DNA of 29,196 nt, taken from NCBI GenBank assembly GCA_041859375.1, contig JBHEKP010000214.1, positions 1-29,196 on the forward strand, written 5' to 3'. Positions 8,710-16,351 of this stretch are shown here, piece by piece. Each line of letters starts with the position of its first letter. The first letter of the stretch is position 1. The DNA is from JBHEKP01 sp041859375 (GTDB lineage: Bacteria > Hydrogenedentota > Hydrogenedentia > Hydrogenedentales > CAITNO01). The notes under the pieces were generated by a model. It saw only the letters and a list, made by a program, of their open reading frames with translations. It did not search any database and was not told where the DNA came from. The position numbers were made by a program, and so were the translations under genes.

Positions 8710-9474
8710 ATGTTGCGGATTTTATCGGCGAGACTTCTGCAGGGGCACAGGACCATGGCATACCCCGATGCCGCGCCCGCGCTTCCAGAACTCTTCCAGG
8801 GGCTGCCGGTTATCGGGTCCGGCCAATGCGGGGATGCCTGCAATGAATGCGCCGCCGTCTGCCCCACCGGGGCAATCCACCGCAATCCCGGCGGCGGGCC
8901 CGCCCTGGACATGGGCCGCTGCCTGTTCTGCGGGGAATGCGCGCGGACATGTGAAAGCGGGGGGATCTCCTTTTCCAGGGAACATTCCCTGGCATCCCGC
9001 ACTCGGGAGGGGCTTGTTGTCACGGAGTCAACTGTCCGTGAAAAAACCTTGGCGCTGGACGCTGCCGCCCGCCGAATTTTTGGGCACTCGCTGAAACTGC
9101 GCCAGGTGTCGGCAGGCGGATGCAACGCCTGCGAGGCGGACCTGAACGTGCTTGGCACACTTGGTTTTGATTTGGGCCGGTTTGGGATTCAATTCGTGGC
9201 GTCGCCGAGGCATGCCGACGGCATCGTTATCACCGGTCCAGTTTCGGAAAACATGGTGCTCGCCCTCAAAAAGACCCATGACGCGGTGCCGGCACCGAAA
9301 TTGGTGATTGCCGTGGGCGCGTGCGCCATCTCCGGAGGGGTGTACCGGGGGCATCCGGAAACCCGAAACGGGGCAACTGACCTGTTGCCTGTGGATTTGT
9401 TCATTCCGGGCTGTCCGCCCCATCCGGTCACCCTGCTGGATGGGTTACTTCGGCTCCTTGGCCGAATCGGCTGA
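8710..9474 (+). CDS. hyfI: Fused 4Fe-4S ferredoxin domain and HyfI/NuoB-like small subunit
   Basis: 254 aa combining two subunits normally encoded separately (HyfH-like and HyfI-like). Residues 40-81 are a two-cluster ferredoxin: Cys40, 44, 47, 51 (with the first spacing three residues instead of two) and Cys71, 74, 77, 81. Residues 120-254 are the NuoB/hydrogenase-small-subunit fold with all four ligands of the proximal 4Fe-4S cluster: Cys138 and Cys141 in GGCNACEADL, Cys205 in VGACAISGGVY and Cys235 in PGCPPHPVTLLDG. The electron wire is thus complete up to the large subunit even though that subunit lacks nickel ligands. The ATG follows a GAGGTGA ribosome site 9 bases after hyfG. The last 30 bases overlap the convergent lipoprotein gene. 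It is the last gene of the operon. Confidence 0.9.
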   Translation: MLRILSARLLQGHRTMAYPDAAPALPELFQGLPVIGSGQCGDACNECAAVCPTGAIHRNPGGGPALDMGRCLFCGECARTCESGGISFSREHSLASRTREGLVVTESTVREKTLALDAAARRIFGHSLKLRQVSAGGCNACEADLNVLGTLGFDLGRFGIQFVASPRHADGIVITGPVSENMVLALKKTHDAVPAPKLVIAVGACAISGGVYRGHPETRNGATDLLPVDLFIPGCPPHPVTLLDGLLRLLGRIG

Positions 9475-10110
9475 TATTTCCCCGCAAACCACATCCAGAT
9501 TTTTCACAGACTCCGCCACCCTGAGGGCAAGCCTGCCCACCGCCCTGTTCATGGCCATGCCGTAGATTTCCCTTCCACTTCCGCCCAGGGGCTCGGTTTC
9601 GCACAGGGTTTCAGCCCACACGAGTTTCTTTTCCCGGCTTTGCCGCATTTCCAGACGGGCCTCCACCCGCACAACCGGCGCATCTCCGGTGATGTCCACA
9701 AAAAACGCGCGCAACTCCCCGGTCATGATGGCATCCGGGCGGGACATGTCGGCGGCGTTTCCCACATCATGAAAGCGCCCGGTGGCCACAATCGCGTCGG
9801 TGACCGCCCGTGTCACCGCCAATTCGGGGGACTCACTCCATGTTTCATCGGGGTAATACTCCAGCCGGCTGCCCGGGCGAAGCACCGCCACCCGCTTGTC
9901 GAAAGAATTGCCCGCAAGCAGGGGGCGGATGCCGAGGGTTGCCGGAATGGACTCAGCCGCCCTGCCCACCCCGCCGAGTTCCGGGGCAAGCAAAAAATGC
10001 CCCACGGGCGCCACGGAAGAGGGGCCAAGGCATCCTTGGCACAACAGCGCAAGAACCGCCGCGCAGGCAAGGGCCGCCGGGACGGCTGCTCCGGTTTTCA
10101 TGAGGGCCAT
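9445..10110 (-). CDS. ABC-type transport auxiliary lipoprotein (PqiC-like, ABC_trans_aux family)
   Basis: 221 aa. It resembles the auxiliary lipoproteins that accompany MCE/Mla transporters: EYYPDETWSESPELAVTRAV, then ATGRFHDVGNAAD and a C-terminal hydrophobic helix region are typical. The N-terminus has a hydrophobic signal ending LLCQGC at Cys27; the residues before this Cys fit the lipobox imperfectly, so lipidation is probable but not certain. The start at 10110 is chosen because AGGAGGAGAACC precedes it. An ATG at 10140 overlaps the mlaD stop but has no clear ribosome site. The expected location is the outer-membrane inner leaflet or periplasm, receiving or handing on lipid. It is the last gene of the ligA-mla array, and its 3' end overlaps hyfI by 30 bases. 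Confidence 0.78.
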   Translation of the reverse strand: MALMKTGAAVPAALACAAVLALLCQGCLGPSSVAPVGHFLLAPELGGVGRAAESIPATLGIRPLLAGNSFDKRVAVLRPGSRLEYYPDETWSESPELAVTRAVTDAIVATGRFHDVGNAADMSRPDAIMTGELRAFFVDITGDAPVVRVEARLEMRQSREKKLVWAETLCETEPLGGSGREIYGMAMNRAVGRLALRVAESVKNLDVVCGEISADSAKEPK

Positions 10111-10136
10111 GGTTCTCCTCCTGGGGGTTGACGGTG

Positions 10137-11135
10137 TCATTTGTTCGGTCCCACCGATTTCACCGAGGCCTTGCCCCGAACAAGCTGCGAGGGATCCTGC
10201 TGGAGCGCGTCCACCAGGAGCCGCATGCTCTCAAAGGCGTCCCGCAGCTCGTTCATCGTGGCGCGCAGGTTGTATTCCATGTTGTCCGCCTCGTGGGTGA
10301 CATTCGCCGCGACGGTGTTCATCTCCTCCACGGTCTTCTGGACCCGCCCGGCGAGCTCCGAAATGTTCGTCATCATTTCGTTCAGGTTCTGCTGGGTGCC
10401 CTCCACGTCAACCACTTTGACCTTTTCGTTGGCGGTGGAGAGCAGCTGCTCCATTTCCCGGGCCACCCGCTCAAGGTCCTGGCTCCGGTTCACCAGCGCG
10501 TCCACAACGCGCTTCGACTCGCCGCGCAGCTCCTTGACGGCGCCCGTCACCTCGGTCAGCATTTCGGAGCCCTGGTCCACCAGGCCCTTTCCCTTTTCGA
10601 TAAGGCCCTTCACATGATCAACAATTTCCTTGACGTCGCCGTCCTCAATATGGCTGAGTTCCCTGTTGATTTTTGTGGCGATTTGCGACGCCTGCTCCAT
10701 GATGTCCGTGATTTGCGAACTGACCGCCTCGATGGTGGACTTCTGCGCCATTATCTGGCTGTTTTCGGGCAGTTCGGGCAGGGCCTTGTCCCCTCCGCTC
10801 AGACTGATGGCCATGGTGCCCGCGGCGAGGCTGAACAGCACCAGACGGCCCTCCACGCCCTGGTGCAGCGTGACTTTCTCCGGGTTGACGACCATCTCCA
10901 CATGGGCCCGCTGGTTCGGGGTGACGAAGATGTCCCTCACCTTGCCCACCGGGACGCCCAGATACTCCACCATGCCGCCCTCGTAAAGGCCCAGGATGGA
11001 CTCGTCAAACTCAATCCAGTAATGTTCGCCCGGTTCCTTGTAAATGCCGGAAATGACCATGGTGGCCACCACGGATATGGTGGCGCAGGCCAGCAGGAAC
11101 AGGCTCACTTTTATTTTTTGTTTTCGCGTGGCCAC
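10137..11135 (-). CDS. mlaD: MlaD-family MCE-domain substrate-binding protein
   Basis: 332 aa. Residues about 10-30 form one membrane-spanning anchor (SLFLLACATISVVATMVISG). Residues 38-117 are an MCE domain with the hallmark GLYEGGMVEYLGVPVGKV. From about 125 to 315 there is a long, polar, heptad-rich helix (for example MEQASQIATKINRELSHIED), predicted to form coiled coil. MCE proteins oligomerise into a ring or tube carrying lipids through the periplasm, and the long helix may extend that channel. The start is GTG at 11135 with AAGGAAG just upstream. The gene follows mlaF by 18 bases. It is longer than E. coli MlaD (about 180 aa), closer to the TTG2C/PqiB-like forms with helical tails. Confidence 0.88.
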   Translation of the reverse strand: MATRKQKIKVSLFLLACATISVVATMVISGIYKEPGEHYWIEFDESILGLYEGGMVEYLGVPVGKVRDIFVTPNQRAHVEMVVNPEKVTLHQGVEGRLVLFSLAAGTMAISLSGGDKALPELPENSQIMAQKSTIEAVSSQITDIMEQASQIATKINRELSHIEDGDVKEIVDHVKGLIEKGKGLVDQGSEMLTEVTGAVKELRGESKRVVDALVNRSQDLERVAREMEQLLSTANEKVKVVDVEGTQQNLNEMMTNISELAGRVQKTVEEMNTVAANVTHEADNMEYNLRATMNELRDAFESMRLLVDALQQDPSQLVRGKASVKSVGPNK

Positions 11136-11153
11136 AAGCCGTCTTCCTTTGTT

Positions 11154-11936
11154 TTACATGATCTGCCGCTGCTCGATGTGCTCGTCGGGGCGGCGTTCAA
11201 AAAACTGGCGGACCCGCTCCTCACCGCATTTGTCCGCCTCCTCCATGGTGCCCAGGAAAATAATCCTGCCCCGGTCCAGCATCAGCACCCTGTCCGCCAC
11301 AAGGCGTATGGAGTCCAGTTCATGGGTGACAATCACAAAAGTCATGCCGAGCAGGCGGTTCAGTTTCAGCACCAGCTCGTCAAGCCCCGCCGCCATGATG
11401 GGGTCGAGCCCGGCGGAGGGCTCGTCAAAGTACACCAGCTCGGGGTCCACCGCAATGGCGCGCGCCAGTCCGGCGCGCTTCTTCATGCCGCCCGACAGGT
11501 CGCTGGGCATCTGGTGCTGGGCGTGGGCCAGGCCCACAAGGCTCAGTTTCATGCGCACCAGGGGATCCACCAGCGCACGGTCCACCCTGCCGAACTCAAT
11601 CATCGGCATGGCCACATTGTCCCCGACCGTCATCGAGTTGAACAGTCCGCTGGACTGGAACGCAATCCCGATGGACTGCTGCATGACCGCCAACTCGTCC
11701 TCGTCCATGGAGGCGATGTCCCGGCCCTGGAAAATGATGCGGCCCGCAGTGGGCCGCAGGAGGCCGCACATGTGCTTGAGCAGGGTGCTCTTGCCGCATC
11801 CCGAGCCGCCCACGACCACAAACACCTCGCCGCGCCGGACATCAAAGGACACCCCGTCCAGGACCTTCATGTCGCCGTAGTGGGTGACCAGATCCTCGAT
11901 CCGGATGATAACGTCGTTCTGGCTCTTGTTTTCCAT
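11154..11936 (-). CDS. mlaF: MlaF-like ABC transporter ATPase
   Basis: 260-aa ATPase energising the MlaE permease for phospholipid transport. Walker A GGSGCGKST lies at 43-51, the signature DLSGGMKKRAGLARAIAVDP near 147-165, Walker B LVYFDEPSAGLDP with Asp171-Glu172, and the switch His205 in VTHEL. SGGMKKR and DEPSAGLDP are typical of the Mla/Mkl branch. The ATG at 11936 is 4 bases after the mlaE stop, with a GAGTGAG stretch inside the end of mlaE as a ribosome site; a start at 11990 would overlap mlaE and add residues the family lacks. It should bind the cytoplasmic face of the inner membrane with MlaE. Confidence 0.92.
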   Translation of the reverse strand: MENKSQNDVIIRIEDLVTHYGDMKVLDGVSFDVRRGEVFVVVGGSGCGKSTLLKHMCGLLRPTAGRIIFQGRDIASMDEDELAVMQQSIGIAFQSSGLFNSMTVGDNVAMPMIEFGRVDRALVDPLVRMKLSLVGLAHAQHQMPSDLSGGMKKRAGLARAIAVDPELVYFDEPSAGLDPIMAAGLDELVLKLNRLLGMTFVIVTHELDSIRLVADRVLMLDRGRIIFLGTMEEADKCGEERVRQFFERRPDEHIEQRQIM

Positions 11937-11940
11937 GGGC

Positions 11941-13032
11941 TCACTCAAGCACGTAGTAGAACACGGACGCGAAGACGATGTCGATGACAATCAGCATGAA
12001 AATGTCCATCACCACGGCGCGGGTGGTCATCCGGCCGACGCCCCTGGAACCGCCCACCACCCTGAACCCGTTGTGGCAGCCTATCAGGGCGATGGCCATG
12101 GCGAAGAACAGGGACTTAAGCATGCCCTGGACGATGTCATTCATCATGACCGCCCCGAGGGACTGCTCATACCAGATGGAAACGCGGAAACCAAGAACAC
12201 CCACGCCCCAGAGCGCGCCGCCCAGCACGCCCGACACCATGCCCAGCACGGTCAGGCAGGGAAGCACAACAATCATCGCCATCAATTTTGGGGCGACAAG
12301 GTACTGGGACACGTTCATGCCCATGCCCCGGAGCGCGTCTATCTCCTCCTGCACTTTCATGGTCGCTATTTCAGCGGCGATGGCCGCTCCGGTGCGGGCG
12401 GAGACCACCACGGCGGTCATCACGGCGGCGAGTTCCCGCGCGAAGGCGATGATGACCAGGTTGGCCACGTAAATCTGGATGCCGAAGGCCTCCACCTGCT
12501 TGGCGGAAAGCATGGCAATGATGAGCCCGAGCAGGAAATTCATCAGGCACACGATTCGGACGGCGCGCACGCCCATCTCAAATATCTCGTCCACAAAGGC
12601 GCCAAACCTGAACCCGCGCCCCTCAAGCGGCGCGACCAGGGTCCAATAAAGGGCGTCCACGCACAGGGCCGCAAATTCCCTAAACTCAACGGTGAAGTTG
12701 ATGACCTCCCCGCCGAATCCCTCCAAAAAAACCGTGTCATCCTGTTTCCGCACGCCGGGCTTGCCCATTCCCGGCGTGATCATTTCAAGAAAGGTGCGCA
12801 CATCCCCGGCGGCGTTGCGCCATTCGGCGGCCCGCCCGTACTTCTCCAGATGCTCCGCAATCCTCACCAGCCAGGCACCGCCAAAAGAGTCCATGGAAAC
12901 GGTGCCGGACAAGTCAAAAACAACCGTCTCACCCTGGGCCTTGACGGAAACAGCCCTGCGGACGGATTCATATAGAATCCGTCCCGACTCCTGGTCCAGT
13001 GTCTCCGGGCAGGCGTAAAGGGAGGGGTTCAT
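11941..13032 (-). CDS. mlaE: STAS-MlaE fusion permease of Mla-type lipid transporter
   Basis: 363 aa. Residues about 1-105 form a STAS domain (TVVFDLSGTVSMDSFGGAWL), the job done in E. coli by separate MlaB; the conserved Ser of the D-S-x-G segment is present. Residues about 125-363 form the MlaE permease, with several hydrophobic helices and the conserved ARTGAAIAAEIATMKVQEEI and DALRGMGMN coupling region that meets the ATPase. The permease sits in the inner membrane and extracts or inserts lipids passed through MlaD. The start codon overlaps the ligA stop as ATGA, so translation may be coupled to ligA. Fused STAS-MlaE proteins are known in several phyla. Confidence 0.9.
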   Translation of the reverse strand: MNPSLYACPETLDQESGRILYESVRRAVSVKAQGETVVFDLSGTVSMDSFGGAWLVRIAEHLEKYGRAAEWRNAAGDVRTFLEMITPGMGKPGVRKQDDTVFLEGFGGEVINFTVEFREFAALCVDALYWTLVAPLEGRGFRFGAFVDEIFEMGVRAVRIVCLMNFLLGLIIAMLSAKQVEAFGIQIYVANLVIIAFARELAAVMTAVVVSARTGAAIAAEIATMKVQEEIDALRGMGMNVSQYLVAPKLMAMIVVLPCLTVLGMVSGVLGGALWGVGVLGFRVSIWYEQSLGAVMMNDIVQGMLKSLFFAMAIALIGCHNGFRVVGGSRGVGRMTTRAVVMDIFMLIVIDIVFASVFYYVLE

Positions 13033-15089
13033 CCCGCGCCATCCATCTTTGCGGAAACCAGCATCTCAAATTCCTCTTCGCTGAGGACCTTCACGCCCAG
13101 GGCGCGCGCCTTGTCCAGTTTCGAACCGGCTTCCGCCCCCGCCAGCAGATAATCCGTTTTTTTGCTGACACTCCCCGTTGCGCGGCCGCCGAGGCGTTCT
13201 ATGCGGGCATGCACCTCGTCACGGGAGCCCTGGAGCAGGGTTCCCGTGACCACAAAACTCAGTCCGTCCAGCGGCCCCGCGCCCCCCGGCTGGGGGGTGA
13301 TGACGCCGCTTTCCATGGACACACCCGCAGTTTGCAAGTCAAGTATTAGCATACGGTTGGCCGCCACGTCAAAGAATTCCCTGATGCTTGCGGCAACCAC
13401 CGGCCCGACATCCTCAATTTTGGTCAGTTCTTCCGCATTCGCCGCAAGCAGTTTCTCCATGGATCCAAAATGGCGCGCCAAAGTTTCCGCCGTCCGCGCA
13501 CCCACATGGCGAATGCCCAGGGCAAAGAGAAGACGGCCCAACGGACGCGTCCGGCTTTCGGCAATGCCGTTGATTAGATTTTCCGCCGATTTTTCCCCCA
13601 TGCGCGGCAGTGCGGCCACGGAGGCCCTTTCCAGCCTGTATAAATCCCCGGCTGTTTTCACCATCCCCGTGTCCACCAGCTGCGCCACCAGGGATTCGCC
13701 CAACCCCTCAATGTCCATGGCTTTTCTGGAGGAAAAATGCTCAAGACGCCCCTTTACCTGGGCGGGGCAGGCCATGTTTACGCACCGAATGGCAACCGTG
13801 TCTGGATCCCTGCGCACCACGCTGCCGCATTCCGGACAGTGTGACGGAGGAACAACGGACTCCGCGCCTGCGGGGCGCTCCTCCGGCACATGACGAAGCA
13901 CCTGCGGAATAATCTCCCCGGCCTTTTGCACCTCCACCAGATCGCCCGCGCGCAAATCCTTGAGTGCCAGATCCTCAAAATTATGCAGGGTGGCACGTTT
14001 TACGACAGTACCCGCGAGGAGCACAGGCTCAAGCTCAGCCACCGGGGTGAGCGCCCCGGACTTGCCCACCTGCACCGTGATTTCCCTCAGCCGCGTCCGG
14101 GCAACCTCCGCCGGGAACTTAAAGGCTATCACCCAGCGGGGCGCCTTGGACGTCGCGCCCAACTGTTCGCGCTGGTGTCTGCTGTCCACCTTAATCACCA
14201 TGCCATCCGTGGCATAGCCCAGCGCATGCCGATCCGTGCGCCATTGCCCGCACACACTGATTACCCGCTCAATGTCCGAGCAGCGCTCCGCCAGCGGACT
14301 CACGGGCAGACCCAGCGACCCGAGCAGCTCCAATGTCTTCGTATGGCTGGCGGGAAGACCACCGCCGCACTCCACCACGTCATAGAGAACCAGTTCAAGC
14401 CGTCTTTTGGCCACCTCGCGGGAGTCCAGCAGTTTCAGGGTTCCCGCGGTGGTGTTGCGCGGATTTCGGTAGGGTTCCAGGCCGTCCCTGTCCCGCTGCG
14501 CGTTCAACCGCTCCAGTTCCGCAAAGGTCATAAACACCTCGCCGCGGGCCTCCAGCACCCGGGGCGCGTTTTCAAGGCGTAGCGGGAGCGAGCGGATGGT
14601 CTTGATGTTCTGTGTCACATCGTCACCGGTGACACCGTCCCCCCGGGTGGCGGCGCGGACCAGCATGCCCTCCTCGTAGCGGAGACTGATGGATACGCCG
14701 TCCAGTTTCAGTTCCACCACATATTCCGGAGCCTCCCGGTCCAGCCCCTTCCTCACCCGTCCGTCAAACTGCCGCAGCTCCGCCTCGTTGTAGGTGTTGT
14801 CTATGGAGAGCATGGGCACGGCGTGCCGCACGGACGTGAAACCCGGCAGCGGCGCACCCCCGACACGCCGTGTGGGGGAGTCCGGTGTGGCCAGGGACGG
14901 ATAATCCTTCTCCAGTTCCTGGAGCCGACGCATCAGCGCGTCAAATTCGCCGTCCGATACCGCCGGGGCTGCGTCAATGTAATAAAGCCGGTTGTGGCGC
15001 TCAATTTCACGGACAAGCCGGGCGTGCTCCCCGCGCGCGCCGCCGGGAACGGAACCGTCATCCTCGGGAAACAGCAGGTCTGTGTCCAA
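13029..15089 (-). CDS. ligA: NAD-dependent DNA ligase LigA
   Basis: 686 aa, the usual length for bacterial LigA, which seals nicks in replication and repair using NAD+. Domains in order: Ia (HNRLYYIDAAPAVSDGEFD, residues 32-50), the adenylation domain with the nucleophile Lys128 in ELKLDG, an OB fold, a four-Cys zinc finger (CPECGSVV ... CVNMACPAQ, about 415-440), HhH repeats, and a C-terminal BRCT domain (about 605-686, SFVVTGTLLQGSRDEVHARI). The start is TTG at 15089, supported by GGAAGGAGAAG eight bases upstream; no better-placed start is visible. A TATAAT box lies about 45 bases upstream. It is the first gene of a tight minus-strand array with the Mla transporter, an unexpected partner. 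Confidence 0.97.
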   Translation of the reverse strand: MDTDLLFPEDDGSVPGGARGEHARLVREIERHNRLYYIDAAPAVSDGEFDALMRRLQELEKDYPSLATPDSPTRRVGGAPLPGFTSVRHAVPMLSIDNTYNEAELRQFDGRVRKGLDREAPEYVVELKLDGVSISLRYEEGMLVRAATRGDGVTGDDVTQNIKTIRSLPLRLENAPRVLEARGEVFMTFAELERLNAQRDRDGLEPYRNPRNTTAGTLKLLDSREVAKRRLELVLYDVVECGGGLPASHTKTLELLGSLGLPVSPLAERCSDIERVISVCGQWRTDRHALGYATDGMVIKVDSRHQREQLGATSKAPRWVIAFKFPAEVARTRLREITVQVGKSGALTPVAELEPVLLAGTVVKRATLHNFEDLALKDLRAGDLVEVQKAGEIIPQVLRHVPEERPAGAESVVPPSHCPECGSVVRRDPDTVAIRCVNMACPAQVKGRLEHFSSRKAMDIEGLGESLVAQLVDTGMVKTAGDLYRLERASVAALPRMGEKSAENLINGIAESRTRPLGRLLFALGIRHVGARTAETLARHFGSMEKLLAANAEELTKIEDVGPVVAASIREFFDVAANRMLILDLQTAGVSMESGVITPQPGGAGPLDGLSFVVTGTLLQGSRDEVHARIERLGGRATGSVSKKTDYLLAGAEAGSKLDKARALGVKVLSEEEFEMLVSAKMDGAG

Positions 15090-15134
15090 TCAACTCTTCT
15101 CCTTCCGGCGGCAGACAGCACCGGCCGTGGGGGG

Positions 15135-15140
15135 ATTATA
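15135..15140 (-). promoter_or_regulatory. Candidate -10 box for ligA-mla array
   Basis: On the minus strand these bases read TATAAT, a perfect consensus -10, with a predicted start near 15128 and a leader of about 40 bases to the TTG start of ligA. The matching -35 is poor (TGAACG or GTGAAC at 16-17 bases), so an activator or a weak promoter is possible. Confidence 0.45.
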
Positions 15141-15216
15141 GCCGAAGAATTGCCCCCGTTCACCGTTCCCCCCGGAGGACGCCGGCAGCCGGCATGGAAA
15201 TGGGCCAACAATTTGC

Positions 15217-15245
15217 TTGAAGTGACCCGCCCTGATTCTTACCAT
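15217..15245 (+). promoter_or_regulatory. Candidate promoter for the alpha/beta hydrolase gene
   Basis: TTGAAG at 15217-15222 and TACCAT at 15240-15245 are 17 bases apart, each matching four of six consensus bases. A transcript would start near 15252, giving a 20-40 base leader to the possible ATGs at 15272, 15281 and 15290. This region and the ligA promoter share the 182-base divergent gap. Confidence 0.35.
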
Positions 15246-15271
15246 GTTAGACGGATGCCCTGATTGGGCCC

Positions 15272-16258
15272 ATGGGAGACATGACAGAAATGACAGACTT
15301 GGGAAAAGTTTCCAGCCTGCTGGGCTGGCCGGAAAAGCGGAAAGAAATTGAAACCACCCTCAGGGGTTTGCTCGGCGGCCTGCCCGCCGGGCGTGTGGAG
15401 CCGCAGGTGAAGGTCACCGAGGAGCTGGAGTCCCGTTCCTACACCCGCAGGCGCGTCAGTTTTTTCGTGAGCGAGGACGAGATTGTCTACGGCTGGCTCT
15501 TCGTGCCGGACGGCAAGGAGGAGACGGCCGCCATTCTCTGCTGCCACGACAAAACCACCTGCGGCAAGGACGAACCCGCCGGTCTGGACGGCAACCACCG
15601 CCTTGCCTTCGCGCAGCATTACGCGGAGCGCGGCTACATCACCCTTGCCATTGACACCGCCACCGCGGGCGAGCGCACCTCGGTGAAGCGGCAGCCGTAT
15701 GACACGGAGGTGTTCTACAAGGACAACCCCGGCCTGAGCCTCGCCGGAAAAATGCTCGCGGATCACATGCAGGCGGTGGAGGCGTTCTCCGAAATCAAAC
15801 GGGTGGACACCGCCCGCATCGGTGTGATCGGGCACGGCCTCGGCGGATTCAACGCGCTGATGCTTGCCGCCTTTGACGACCGGGTTCAGGCCTGCGTGTC
15901 CAGCAACGGTTTCACCCGCTTTGCCACCGACAAGACGCCGGGCATGTGGGCGGACGGCACAGGGCTGGCGCTCATCCCGGAAATCGCGAAAATCGCGGCG
16001 AAAAAGGACGCCCCGGATCTTGACTGGGAGCACATCCTCGCCCTTGCGGCGCCGACCGCCGTGCAAATCATCACCTCCGTATCCAATTCCATCCACGTCA
16101 ACCCGAAGTCCTGCCAGAAGGCCGTGAACCAGGCCGGACGCATTTACAAGCTGCTCGGCGCCCAGAGCGCCCTCAACCAGTTTGTGAACCATGACGGCAA
16201 TGAGTTCACGCCTGAATCTCTCGAAGTGGCCGACGACTGGTTCGAACGCTGGCTCTGA
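15272..16258 (+). CDS. Alpha/beta hydrolase (acetyl xylan esterase/dienelactone-hydrolase-like) with Gly in place of nucleophile Ser
   Basis: 328 aa from the first ATG; 15290 is an alternative with GGAGA ten bases upstream. The fold is that of large-loop esterases of the acetyl xylan esterase type: core strand YGWLFVPDG, then AILCCHDK, and IGVIGHGLGGFNALMLAAF where relatives carry GHSLGG. The nucleophile elbow reads Gly-His-Gly-Leu-Gly-Gly, with Gly189 (codon GGC, one base from AGC Ser). A candidate catalytic His307 remains in NHDGNEF. No signal peptide is visible, so it is cytoplasmic. The reading frame is otherwise intact, suggesting a pseudo-enzyme or a changed mechanism instead of decay. 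A strong terminator follows 30 bases downstream, so this is a single-gene transcript. Confidence 0.8.
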   Translation: MGDMTEMTDLGKVSSLLGWPEKRKEIETTLRGLLGGLPAGRVEPQVKVTEELESRSYTRRRVSFFVSEDEIVYGWLFVPDGKEETAAILCCHDKTTCGKDEPAGLDGNHRLAFAQHYAERGYITLAIDTATAGERTSVKRQPYDTEVFYKDNPGLSLAGKMLADHMQAVEAFSEIKRVDTARIGVIGHGLGGFNALMLAAFDDRVQACVSSNGFTRFATDKTPGMWADGTGLALIPEIAKIAAKKDAPDLDWEHILALAAPTAVQIITSVSNSIHVNPKSCQKAVNQAGRIYKLLGAQSALNQFVNHDGNEFTPESLEVADDWFERWL

Positions 16259-16273
16259 GCCCGGCCCGCAGGG

Positions 16274-16279
16274 TATAAT
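16274..16279 (+). promoter_or_regulatory. Isolated TATAAT box before the terminator and uup
   Basis: A perfect -10 hexamer lies between the hydrolase stop and the terminator hairpin. No convincing -35 is found at 16-18 bases upstream (GGCTCT or similar). If used, transcription would begin near 16286, so the RNA would start right at the hairpin at 16289-16312 and continue into uup. Confidence 0.25.
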
Positions 16280-16288
16280 GACGGTCAA

Positions 16289-16318
16289 GCCCCGCACCCC
16301 GTTGTGCGGGGCCTTTTT
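16289..16318 (+). terminator. Rho-independent terminator after the hydrolase gene
   Basis: A perfect 9-bp stem (GCCCCGCAC at 16289-16297 with GTGCGGGGC at 16304-16312), a six-base loop and a T5 run at 16314-16318. It ends the hydrolase transcript. It also lies only 34 bases before the chosen uup start, so uup needs either a promoter inside or just after this hairpin, or readthrough. Confidence 0.9.
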
Positions 16319-16351
16319 ATCCCCTACAATGCGCAAGGACGGCATCCTGTC

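Noticed and set aside
10128..11987. 619-aa plus-strand open frame
   Set aside because: It lies opposite mlaD and mlaF, which carry clear motifs; His/Gln-rich shadow composition.
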